This document shows, in pieces, positions 1 to 8,484 of a stretch of 64,000 nt of DNA. Origin of the DNA: Dryocola sp051297175. GTDB taxonomy: Bacteria; Pseudomonadota; Gammaproteobacteria; Enterobacterales; Enterobacteriaceae. Positions within the stretch are counted from its first letter, which is position 1. Every line of letters starts with the position of its first letter. The stretch lies in assembly GCF_051297175.1 (NCBI RefSeq), contig NZ_JBINNY010000001.1:4092001-4156000 (forward strand), given 5' to 3'. Position numbers and translations under genes: made by a program. The notes below the pieces were generated by a model. It had not been told where the DNA came from and searched no databases. It worked only from the letters and a program-made list of their open reading frames with translations.

Positions 1-221
1 ACGATGGCGTAAGCGTCGCTGCCGATGCCGCAGCCGGTCGGCTCCACCACGGTTAGCGCCATGGCGCTGGCAATCGCGGCGTCCACGGCGTTGCCGCCCT
101 GGAGCAGCATGCGCAGACCCGCCTGTGCCGCCAGCGGCTGCGAGGTAGTAACGGCGTTGCGGCCCATCATGGCCGGACGATAAGAGGGATAGCCCACCTG
201 AAAATCGATTGTTTCTTTCAT
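1..221 (-). CDS. Gamma-glutamyltransferase-like protein, N-terminal fragment (cut by window edge)
   Basis: Only the first 73 codons are in the window; the gene runs off the left edge. The ATG at 219-221 follows a good AGGAG ribosome site. The visible protein has the family N-terminus: a GRNAVTTSQPLAAQAGLRML helix and a GGNAVDAAIASAMAL segment, then a GCGIGSD turn. Gamma-glutamyltransferases are Ntn hydrolases that cleave themselves at a Thr further on, which cannot be checked here. No signal peptide is visible, so a cytoplasmic YwrD-like relative is more likely than classical periplasmic Ggt. It sits 15 bases after the ABC permease gene and is probably the last gene of that operon. A second family member, hpxW, lies at 12.6 kb. 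The substrate is unknown. Confidence 0.8.
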   Translation of the reverse strand, partial: MKETIDFQVGYPSYRPAMMGRNAVTTSQPLAAQAGLRMLLQGGNAVDAAIASAMALTVVEPTGCGIGSDAYAI

Positions 222-236
222 CACGACTCCTGCGTG

Positions 237-1112
237 TTAATCGTTGCGAGGGTCAAGCGCGTCGCGCAGCCCGTCGCCCAATAGGTTGAAACCCTGTACC
301 GTCAGAAAAATGGCGACGCCGGGGAAAATCGACATCCACGGAGCCTGCTCCAGGAAGCCTTTTGCGGTGTTAAGCATCGCCCCCCAGGAAGGGTTTGGCG
401 GCTGCTGGCCGAGGCCGAGAAACGACAGGCTCGCCTCGGTGATGATCGCGGCGGCAATCGCAAGCGTGGACTGCACCAGAATCGGCGACATCACGTTGGG
501 CAGCACGTAGCGGATGATTATCCAGCGGTCCGGCAGGCCGATGGCCCGCGCGCCGTCGATATACTCTTCGTTGCGAATGGCGATCACCTGCCCGCGCGTC
601 AGGCGGGCGAAGATCGGCATCGCCGACAGGCCGATGGCGATCATCGCGTTGCTCAGGCTCGGGCCTAAAAACGCCCCCAGCGCGATCGCCATGATCAGAA
701 ACGGGCAGGCAAGCAGCGCTTCGATAAACCGCGAGATAACCCCGTCCCAGATCCCCTGAAAATAGCCGGCGATCAGACCGAGCGGCACGCCGATAACCAC
801 GGCGATCAGCACGGAAATGCAGCCCGCCAGCAGCGACGTTCGCGCACCCCAGACGATGCGGGAGAGAATGTCGCGACCCAGCTCGTCGGTGCCAAACCAG
901 TAAAGCTCTGAAGGCGGCTTGCGCACCGCCAGGAAGTTAGCCTTCACCGGATCGAACGGCGCGATCCACGGCGCAAGCAGCGCGATGAGCACGAAGACGC
1001 CGACGATCGCCGCGCCAATCATCGCGCTCTTATTCGCGAGGAACTTCTTCAGCACGCGGTTGGGCGTTTTCGGCGCGCTTACCGCCACGCCGGTTATGGT
1101 CAGTTCAGCCAT
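237..1112 (-). CDS. ABC transporter permease, DppC/GsiD-like
   Basis: Inner-membrane permease of the peptide/opine/nickel ABC importer class, 291 aa, the usual length for DppC-type subunits. It has an N-terminal membrane segment near residues 31-50, the GTDELGRDILSR motif at about 74-85 typical of this subunit, four or five further hydrophobic segments, and the EAA coupling loop (EEYIDGARAIGLP) at about 182-206 that docks on the ATPases. It starts 2 bases after the partner permease gene and shares its operon. The substrate cannot be read from the permease. The gamma-glutamyltransferase-like gene beside it suggests gamma-glutamyl, peptide or amide compounds, but this is inference. Confidence 0.9.
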   Translation of the reverse strand: MAELTITGVAVSAPKTPNRVLKKFLANKSAMIGAAIVGVFVLIALLAPWIAPFDPVKANFLAVRKPPSELYWFGTDELGRDILSRIVWGARTSLLAGCISVLIAVVIGVPLGLIAGYFQGIWDGVISRFIEALLACPFLIMAIALGAFLGPSLSNAMIAIGLSAMPIFARLTRGQVIAIRNEEYIDGARAIGLPDRWIIIRYVLPNVMSPILVQSTLAIAAAIITEASLSFLGLGQQPPNPSWGAMLNTAKGFLEQAPWMSIFPGVAIFLTVQGFNLLGDGLRDALDPRND

Positions 1113-1114
1113 GC

Positions 1115-2056
1115 TTAGCTCCGCATTTTCGGGTTGATAAGGACATAGAGCACGTCCGCCGCCAGGTTGAGCACCAGGAAGCCGATGGCGACCACCAGCA
1201 CCACGCCCTGCACCACGGCGTAGTCGCGGTTAAACACCGAGTCGACGATCATTTTGCCGAAGCCGGGAATGGTGAACACCTGCTCGGTGAGCACCGCGCC
1301 GCCCAGCAGTTCGCCAAACAACAGCGTGGTGAGCGTGATAACCGGCACCAGCGCGTTGCGGAACGCGTGCTTGAGAATGACGCGCTTCGGCAGCAGCCCT
1401 TTGGCGCGAGCGGTACGGATATAGTCGGCTTTGAGAACGGCGATCATCGACGCCCTGGTGTGGCGCATTAACGTCGCCGCAAGCCCCGTTCCCAGCACCA
1501 GCGCGGGCAGCAGCAGCGTGCGCAGGTTTTGCAGCGCGTCCTCGCTAAACGGCACGAAGCCGGAAGCGGGCAGCCACTGGAGGTTGACCGAAAAGACGAG
1601 GATCAGCAGGATGCCGAGCCAGAAGTGCGGCACCGAGATCCCCGAGATCGCCACAAAGTTCGTCCCGTGGTCGATCCAGCTATTTTTGTGCACCGCCGCG
1701 ACGATCCCCATGCTGATGCCCACCAGCAGCGCGATAATCATCGCCAGCAGCGACAGCTCAAGCGTCACCGGCAGCTTGCTGGCAATCAGCGTGGTGACCG
1801 GCTCGTGGGTGCGCAGCGACATGCCCAGATCGCCCTGCAGCGCGTTGGTCAGCCAGTGAAAATATTGCAGCGGTATCGGGTCGTTGAGGTGCAGCTCTTC
1901 ACGCAGCTGGGCGATCACCGCCGGGTCGCGCTCCTCCCCCGCCATGGCGATCAGCGGATCGCCCGGCAGCAGCTTTTGCAGGCCAAAGACCATTACGCTG
2001 ACGATAAGCAGCGTCGGAATGGCCAGCAGCAGGCGTTTGCATATCAGTTCCAGCAT
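1115..2056 (-). CDS. ABC transporter permease, DppB/GsiC-like
   Basis: Second inner-membrane permease of the same importer, 313 aa. It opens with a membrane helix and the LPGDPLIAMAG motif of DppB/OppB-type subunits. Five more hydrophobic stretches follow, and the EAA loop (DYIRTARAKGLLPKRVILKH) lies at about 211-230. It pairs with the downstream DppC-like gene to form the pore. The gene lies 21 bases after the binding-protein gene and is read in the same operon. Nothing looks damaged. Confidence 0.9.
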   Translation of the reverse strand: MLELICKRLLLAIPTLLIVSVMVFGLQKLLPGDPLIAMAGEERDPAVIAQLREELHLNDPIPLQYFHWLTNALQGDLGMSLRTHEPVTTLIASKLPVTLELSLLAMIIALLVGISMGIVAAVHKNSWIDHGTNFVAISGISVPHFWLGILLILVFSVNLQWLPASGFVPFSEDALQNLRTLLLPALVLGTGLAATLMRHTRASMIAVLKADYIRTARAKGLLPKRVILKHAFRNALVPVITLTTLLFGELLGGAVLTEQVFTIPGFGKMIVDSVFNRDYAVVQGVVLVVAIGFLVLNLAADVLYVLINPKMRS

Positions 2057-2077
2057 AAGGTCTCCAGGCCGCTTGGG

Positions 2078-3592
2078 TTATTGGGCGAGCGTCAGGCCAG
2101 CCAGACGCACGATGCCGTCCGGGTACGGCTTAAAGCCCTGCACCTTTTTGTTCAGCCCGAAAATGCGCGGCTCAAAATAGAGGTAGGCAATCGGCGTATC
2201 GGTTTGCAGCTGCTTGACCACTTTGTCGTACAGCGCCTGGCGGGTGGCCGGATCGTTGCTCTGACGCGCCTGAATCAGCCATTCGTCCACCTGCGGGCTG
2301 CTGTAGCGCCCGTCGTTGAGGTTGCCTTTGCTGTTGATAAACGCGAACAGGCTGCCGTCCGGATCGGGGCGACCGGACCAGCCGGACAGGCTCAGCTGAT
2401 AGTCCCCGCTCTGCTGGCGGTCGAGCAGCGTGGCGAACTCGGTCATTTGCAGATTAAGGTTAATGCCCGCTTCGGCGGTCATCGCCTGTAGCACCTGGCC
2501 CACCTGCTGCGACGTCGGGTTGTTCGGCACCAGCAGCGACACGTTCAGCGGCCCATTGATGCCCGCTTCCTTAAGCAGCGCTTTGGCTTTCTCCACGTCG
2601 CGCGGCGCGACCGGTAGCTTCACGTGGTAAGGGCTAACGGTGGATAAACCCTGGTTGGACGGCGCGTACAGCCCTTCAAATACCACCTGGTTGAGCGCAT
2701 CGCGGTCGATGGCAAGCGAGAACGCTTCGCGCACGCGGGCGTCTTTGAACGGATCGTTAGTCGGCACCTTGCCGTTGTTGATGTTGAAGGTGATGCCCTG
2801 ATAGCCGAGGCCGGTCACTTTCGCGAGGCTCAGCCTGCCGTCGGCCTCCACGGTTTTCACATCGCTTGCGGCGATGCCTTCGGTAACGTCGAGGTCGCCC
2901 GCGCGCAGGTTGGCAAGGCGCACGGAGGCGTCAGGGATCGGCAGGAAAACCACCTTATCGAAGTGGTATGCGCCCTTGTTCCAGTAGTTATCAAAGCGCT
3001 TGAGCACGATGCGGTCCTGCGACACGCGGCTTTCAAACTGGTACGGGCCGGAACAAACCGGGTGCGCGGCAAAATCCGCTTTGGCCGCCGCTTTTGGCGC
3101 AAGCATCGCCCCCGCGCGGTCGGTAAGCTGGCTCAGCAGCGCCGCGTCCGGCGATTTCAGGTGCAGCACCACCTGCGTCGGGGTTTTCACCTCCACGGAC
3201 GCCACGGACGACAGGTCGCTTTTGCGCAGCGAGCCGGGCATGGTCATCGCGCGGTCGAGGTTGTACTTCACCGCTTCGGCGTCAAACTTTTCGCCGTCGT
3301 GGAAGGTCACGCCCTCGCGCAGGTTCAGGGTCAGCGTTTTGCCCTCGTCGTTCCACGTCCAGTCCTTTGCAAGGCCCGGCACCACCTTCAGATTTTCATC
3401 CACGTCCACCAGTCGGTCACACATCGCGGCAAACACAAAGCGCCCGTAGTAGGTGCGCGCCTGATGGGGGTCGAGCATGTCCGGGTCAGCGCCCAAACCG
3501 ATGCGCAGCACGCTTTCGGCATACGTCTGGGCGCTCGCGCCCAGCAACAACACACTTCCCAGCGCGGTCACGACGGCTTTTTGCAATTTCAT
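2078..3592 (-). CDS. Periplasmic substrate-binding protein, SBP family 5 (DppA/GsiB-like)
   Basis: Solute receptor of the ABC importer, 504 aa. A cleavable signal peptide covers about residues 1-25 (basic MKLQK, hydrophobic core, cleavage near TYA-ES), and there is no lipobox. The mature part has the family-5 hallmarks: an LRIGLGADPDMLDPHQA start, an LREGVTFHDGEKFDAEAVKYN segment and a late SGWSGRPDPDGSLFAF segment that lines the ligand site in relatives. This family binds peptides, glutathione, nickel chelates or opines. The sequence alone does not choose between them. It lies between the ATPase and permease genes of the operon. Confidence 0.88.
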   Translation of the reverse strand: MKLQKAVVTALGSVLLLGASAQTYAESVLRIGLGADPDMLDPHQARTYYGRFVFAAMCDRLVDVDENLKVVPGLAKDWTWNDEGKTLTLNLREGVTFHDGEKFDAEAVKYNLDRAMTMPGSLRKSDLSSVASVEVKTPTQVVLHLKSPDAALLSQLTDRAGAMLAPKAAAKADFAAHPVCSGPYQFESRVSQDRIVLKRFDNYWNKGAYHFDKVVFLPIPDASVRLANLRAGDLDVTEGIAASDVKTVEADGRLSLAKVTGLGYQGITFNINNGKVPTNDPFKDARVREAFSLAIDRDALNQVVFEGLYAPSNQGLSTVSPYHVKLPVAPRDVEKAKALLKEAGINGPLNVSLLVPNNPTSQQVGQVLQAMTAEAGINLNLQMTEFATLLDRQQSGDYQLSLSGWSGRPDPDGSLFAFINSKGNLNDGRYSSPQVDEWLIQARQSNDPATRQALYDKVVKQLQTDTPIAYLYFEPRIFGLNKKVQGFKPYPDGIVRLAGLTLAQ

Positions 3593-3613
3593 TGTTGTTC
3601 TTCTCCAGAGGGG

Positions 3614-4674
3614 TCAGGATTGTTGAGATGCCGCCTGTTCAAACAGCGCGCGGCGACGCAAGAAAGCGCTCGACGGCGGCGCAATGTGGATAACGCTGCG
3701 GTCGCGGTTAATTTCCTGCCAGCGGTGGCAGGCCACCTGCCGCCCGCCGTCCAGCACCTGCACGATCGGCTCACGCTGGGTGCACTCTTCTTTGGCGTGC
3801 GGGCAGCGGGTGTGAAAACGGCAGCCGCTCGGCGGGTCGGACGGGTTCGGTAAATCGCCCTGAAGCAAAGGCGCCTGACGCGGCGCGCCGGGCTGCATCT
3901 GCGGGGCGGAGGCGATCAGCGCCTGGGTGTAAGGGTGTAAAGGCGCATCGAAGATGTCATCGACGTGGGCCAGCTCGACAATCTGCCCGAGATACATCAC
4001 CGCCACGCGGTCGCTCATGTGGCGGATCACCGCCAGCCCGTGGGCGACGATAATCATCGTCAGGCCGAACTGCTCCTTAAGGCTTTCCAGCAGGTTCACC
4101 ACCTGCGCCTGCACGGAAACGTCGAGCGCTGAAACCGGCTCATCGCCCAGCAGCAGCTTCGGGCCGGACGCCAGCGCGCGGGCGATGCCGATACGCTGAC
4201 GCTGGCCGCCGGAAAACTCGTGCGGATAGCGCCGGGACCAGGCCGCGGGCAGGCCAACGGTTTTCAGCAGCTCGGCCACGCGGTGCGTGCGGTCAGCCCG
4301 GCTCATTTTCTGGTGCAGCCACAGCGGCTCGCCCACGATATCTTCCACGGTCATGCGCGGGTTAAGCGAGGCAAACGGGTCCTGGAAAATGATTTGCAGC
4401 TCGCGGCGCAGCTGGTTTAAACGGGCCGCGTCAACCTGAGTAATGTCCTCGCCCTGGTAGAAAACCTGCCCCTGCGTCGGAGCCAGCAGGCGCAGCAGCA
4501 GCCTGCCGAGCGTGGATTTTCCGGAGCCGGATTCGCCGACGATCGCCAGCGTTTCGCCCGGCCAGACCTTCAGCGAAATGCGATCGACCGCCGTCACCTG
4601 CGTGTTGCGGGTAAACAGCCGCTTCGGCCCGGCAAAGGCTTTGCTCAGTTCCAGACATTCAAGGATCGGCGTCG

Positions 4675-4678
<4 letters not shown>
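3614..4678 (-). CDS. ABC transporter ATPase, DppF/OppF-like
   Basis: One of two ATPases energising the importer, 354 aa. Walker A is GESGSGKST at residues 48-56, the signature is FSGGQRQRIGIARAL, Walker B is LLLGDEPVSALD and the switch His sits in IIVAHGLAVI. The C-terminal extension carries the oligopeptide-transporter cysteines (CRFHTRCPHAKEEC), which in relatives bind an iron-sulfur cluster. Its ATG overlaps the stop of the upstream ATPase gene as ATGA, so the two are translationally coupled. Confidence 0.9.
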
Positions 4679-5684
<1,006 letters not shown>

Positions 5685-5688
<4 letters not shown>

Positions 5689-6404
5689 AGGCTGGTGATT
5701 TCCTGATGGTTGATGGCCTGAATAAGCGCCTGCTGCAAATCAAGGAGGTGTTCGTGCATCGCGGCCGCCGCTTCTACGGGCTGGCGCGCGGCGATGTGTT
5801 TGAGGATATTCTGATGATGATCGTCATAGCGGGTGACGCGCGCCGGGGTACGGGCCAGCTCGCGCAGGTGCTGCCAGCTCGGCTCGCGGCGCACGGCGTC
5901 AATCGCATCAAACAGGCCGAGCATCAGCCGGTTGCCCGCCGCTTCGGCAATCGCCCGGTGAAAGGCGCTGTCCCACAGCTCGTTGAGATCCGGGTCGCTC
6001 GGGCTGACCTGCTCGATGCGCTCGATCAGGCGTGCCATCAGCGCAATCTGCTCGCCGGTGGCGCGCAGTGCCGCCAGACGGGCAAGCCCGGGTTCAAGCT
6101 GTAGGCGCGCTTCCATCACCTCGTGCAGATTGGTTTGCTGTAGCAAGCCTTGAAGCGCAAGGGGTTCGACGGGCGCGGCGGGGCCGATAAACGTCCCTTT
6201 CCCCTGCTTGCGCCAGATGCGCCCCTCTTCTTCCAGCACGTCCAGCGCGCGGCGGATTTCACGACGCCCCACGCCCAGCCTTTCGCTAAGCTCGCGCTCG
6301 GTGGGCAAAGAGATCCCCGGCGTCGATTCATGGGATTGGATCAACGCCCGCAGCTGTTCTAACGCGGAACTGGAATTTGCCAGAAACCGGGAGGTTTTTG
6401 TCAT
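5685..6404 (-). CDS. GntR-family (FadR/FCD type) transcriptional regulator
   Basis: DNA-binding regulator of 239 aa and first gene of the importer operon. Residues about 25-75 form the winged helix (LPTERELSERLGVGRREIRRAL, then EEEGRIWRKQGKGTFIG). The rest is a helical FCD ligand-binding domain, whose metal-site residues are probably in DSAFHRAIAEAAGNRLM and the later HHQNILKHIAA. The ATG has only a weak ribosome site. A GAACCA-N9-TGGTTC inverted repeat at 6510-6530 overlaps the -24 element of its putative sigma-54 promoter and is the best candidate operator. The effector is unknown. Klebsiella HpxS is also GntR-type, but its gene lies beside hpxA, so I do not assign that symbol. Confidence 0.85.
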
Positions 6405-6499
6405 AGGATTGCCTGCTATCGTCGGTCATCACTTTTATTTATAGTTTTTAAACAATAAGTTATGGGCCATTGGCCTCATTGCTTACCGTGCTAATGACT

Positions 6500-6515
6500 T
6501 GCAATAGTCGAACCA
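6500..6515 (-). promoter_or_regulatory. Putative sigma-54 promoter of the gntR-ABC operon
   Basis: Read on the minus strand the site is TGGTTCGactaTTGCA. It has the invariant GG and GC dinucleotides exactly 10 bases apart and matches the -24/-12 consensus (TGGCACG-N4-TTGCW) at all but two of the consensus positions. The predicted transcript start, near 6490, leaves a leader of about 85 bases before the GntR gene. The two NtrC-type boxes upstream support it. Confidence 0.65.
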
Positions 6516-6634
6516 ATTTCTAAATGGTTCATAAAAAAACCAATAAAAATCACTAAACGACTGATAATAAAGTGAAATTATTTATTTAGATTGGTTCACA
6601 GGGATGAGTAAGCGCGTTATCAAGAGCATAAAAC

Positions 6635-6649
6635 GCACAAAAACAGTGC
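6635..6649. promoter_or_regulatory. Putative NtrC enhancer site 1 (gntR operon)
   Basis: GCAC-aaaaaca-GTGC, the dyad and spacing of NtrC (NRI) sites (GCACC-N5-GGTGC). Its centre is about 152 bp upstream of the predicted sigma-54 start, a normal enhancer distance, and 22 bp (two helical turns) from site 2. Confidence 0.6.
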
Positions 6650-6656
6650 AAATAAC

Positions 6657-6671
6657 GCACCAATGATGTGC
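6657..6671. promoter_or_regulatory. Putative NtrC enhancer site 2 (gntR operon)
   Basis: GCACCaatgaTGTGC, nine of ten consensus positions for NtrC. It lies on the same helical face as site 1, and paired sites two turns apart are typical of NtrC enhancers. Confidence 0.6.
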
Positions 6672-6781
6672 AAATGTTAACTTATTGGATCTTAATGATG
6701 CGCAATTGTTTTATATTTGTTAAATACAGCGGCGCGACGAAACGGCGCGCGCTGCTGTAACAAGATATTTAGCGGAAAGGT

Positions 6782-8122
6782 TCAGGACGCTTCGGGCAGG
6801 CGGCGGCGTGAGGGGAACAGGCGGGTATTGAAAAGAATATTCAGCACAAATGCGACCAGGCAGGTGGCGCTGATACCGGAATGCAGCAGCGTGTGAACCC
6901 AGTCGGGGAAGCGGTCGTAGAAGGTCGGCATCACGATGGGGATCATGCCAAACGCCAGCGCCGTGGCGACGACGACAAGGTTCATGTTTTCCCGATAGTC
7001 CACCTTCGCCAGCGTGCGGATGCCGCTTGCCGCCACCGAGCCAAAAAGCACCACGCCCGCGCCGCCCAATACCGGCATCGGAATGCAGGCGATGATTCTG
7101 CCCAGCACCGGCAGCAGGCCCAGTACCACGAGGATCGCCCCGCCCGCGCTCACCACAAAGCGGCTTTTGATGCCCGTCAGCGCGACCAGGCCGATATTCT
7201 GCGCGAAGGCGCTTTGCGGGAAGGAGTTAAACACCGGCGCAATCGCGCTGGTCAGCATGTCGGCACGCAGGCCGTTGGCGATGCGCCTGCCGTCCACCTC
7301 GGTGCCAACGATTTCGCCAATCGCCATCAGCCCGGCGGTTGTCTCCGTGAGCAGCACCAGAACTATCAGAAACATCGACAGTATCGCCGCGCCGTTAAAT
7401 ACCGGCGAACCGAAGGCGAACAGCGTCGGCATCGCCAGCCAGTCGCCGTCGAACACGCCGCTGAAGTTCGCCTGTCCCGTTGCCACCGCCACCAGCGTGC
7501 CGATTACCATCGCCGCCAGCACCGCAATCCGCGTTACGCTGCCGCGCCCGAGGCGGTTAAGCAGCAGAATCACGCCGAGCGTCAGCGCCGCAAGGCCGAT
7601 ATTGGAAGGCGCGCCCCAGTCAGCCGCCTTCATGTTGCCGCCCATCGCCCAGCGTGCGGCAACCGGCATCAGCGACAGGCCGATCACGGTGATCACGCAG
7701 CCGGTCACCACCGGCGGGAAGAAGCGAATAATCTGCGCGAAAAAAGGCGTGATGAGCAGGCCGAGGACTGAAGAGGCGATAACCGCCCCGAACACCACCG
7801 GCAGCCCGCCGCCGCCGCTCACCAGCGTGACCATCGTCGCCACGCCCGCAAAAGAAACGCCCTGCACCAGCGGCAGGCGCGAACCAAAAAAGGGCAGCCC
7901 GAAGGATTGCAGCAGCGTGGATAGCCCGCTGATAAACAAAGCCGCGGTGACCAGCAGGCCAATGTCAGCCGCACCCAGCCCCGCCGCGCTGCCGATGATT
8001 AACGGCGGAGCGATGATCCCGCCGTACATCGTCAATACGTGTTGTAACCCCCAGGCAAAGGTCTTCACCGCCGGGTAACGCTGGTCTTCCGGGTGCGCGC
8101 AGGCGCGAGTGTTTTGTTTCAT
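6782..8122 (-). CDS. NCS2-family purine (urate/xanthine) permease
   Basis: Inner-membrane nucleobase:proton symporter of 446 aa with about 12-14 hydrophobic segments. NCS2 signatures are visible: the early LQHVLTMYGG, a central NGLRADMLTSAIAPVFNSFPQSAFAQN segment (NAT motif region with the Q/N substrate residues) and GGAGVVLFGSVAASGIRTL. I chose the ATG at 8120-8122 (MKQNTRAC) because an AAGGG ribosome site precedes it; a longer frame is open upstream but overlaps uraH. It is the last gene of the hpxJ operon, 26 bases after uraH, so uptake of urate or a related oxopurine is likely. Whether it takes urate or xanthine cannot be decided here. Confidence 0.88.
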   Translation of the reverse strand: MKQNTRACAHPEDQRYPAVKTFAWGLQHVLTMYGGIIAPPLIIGSAAGLGAADIGLLVTAALFISGLSTLLQSFGLPFFGSRLPLVQGVSFAGVATMVTLVSGGGGLPVVFGAVIASSVLGLLITPFFAQIIRFFPPVVTGCVITVIGLSLMPVAARWAMGGNMKAADWGAPSNIGLAALTLGVILLLNRLGRGSVTRIAVLAAMVIGTLVAVATGQANFSGVFDGDWLAMPTLFAFGSPVFNGAAILSMFLIVLVLLTETTAGLMAIGEIVGTEVDGRRIANGLRADMLTSAIAPVFNSFPQSAFAQNIGLVALTGIKSRFVVSAGGAILVVLGLLPVLGRIIACIPMPVLGGAGVVLFGSVAASGIRTLAKVDYRENMNLVVVATALAFGMIPIVMPTFYDRFPDWVHTLLHSGISATCLVAFVLNILFNTRLFPSRRRLPEAS

Positions 8123-8148
8123 GCTGCCCTTCCGTTTGTGAATGTGAA

Positions 8149-8484
8149 TCAGCTGCCGCGGTAGGTTGACCACGACCAGGGAGAGATCAGGAACGGCAGG
8201 TGGTAGTGCCCGCCGCTTTCAGGAATGACAAAATCGATTTGCGCGGTGGGATACAGCGTTTCGCGCAGCGTGGCGGCGAAATACAGGCCGATCTCCGCCG
8301 TCAGCCGATAGCGCCCGGCGTTAAGCGGGGCGGAAACCAGATCTTTAAGCCGTCCGTCGGCGTCCGTCTGGCCTTCGCCGATGATTTCCCAGCCGTGCGC
8401 AAGCTGGTATTCAAGGCGGATGGCAACCCCGACGGCGGGTTTGCCAAGCGCGGTATCGAGCACGTGGGTGCTGAGCTGGCTCAT
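8149..8484 (-). CDS. uraH: 5-hydroxyisourate hydrolase (transthyretin-like)
   Basis: Hydrolyses 5-hydroxyisourate, the product of urate oxidation, to OHCU. The protein is 111 aa, full length for the family. It begins with the conserved LSTHVLD (catalytic His7), has the central GR motif (DADGRLKDL) and ends with the diagnostic HYHLPFLISPWSWSTYRGS tail with its invariant YRGS. No signal peptide is seen, so it is cytoplasmic. Its ATG overlaps the stop of the fused amidohydrolase/decarboxylase gene (ATGA), placing it in the same translation unit as the enzyme for the next step. It corresponds to hpxT of Klebsiella. Confidence 0.95.
   Translation of the reverse strand: MSQLSTHVLDTALGKPAVGVAIRLEYQLAHGWEIIGEGQTDADGRLKDLVSAPLNAGRYRLTAEIGLYFAATLRETLYPTAQIDFVIPESGGHYHLPFLISPWSWSTYRGS

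Larger units (their letters stand above)
6405..6781. other. AT-rich regulatory intergenic region, no gene
   Basis: This 377-base stretch has no credible coding frame and is strikingly AT-rich beside genes of over 60% G+C. It holds, for the minus-strand gntR operon, a sigma-54-type promoter (6500-6515), a dyad overlapping its -24 element, a further TTGGTTC half-site at 6591, an A/T-rich stretch suited to DNA bending (6531-6590) and two NtrC-type boxes (6635-6671). A 17-bp direct repeat with two mismatches (6662-6678 and 6694-6710, offset 32 bp) overlaps the second NtrC box. A GC-rich imperfect hairpin near 6729-6752 follows the permease stop but lacks a T-run, so I do not call it a terminator. 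Confidence 0.75.

Noticed and set aside
1529..2491. Long plus-strand open frame of 320 codons opposite the importer genes
   Set aside because: It lies antisense to a clear permease and binding protein. High G+C keeps antisense frames open, and the translation is low-complexity Arg/His/Gln without domain signs.
7014..8078. Plus-strand frame of 354 codons opposite the purine permease
   Set aside because: Antisense shadow of a membrane protein gene, Ser/Thr/Pro-rich, with no ribosome site.
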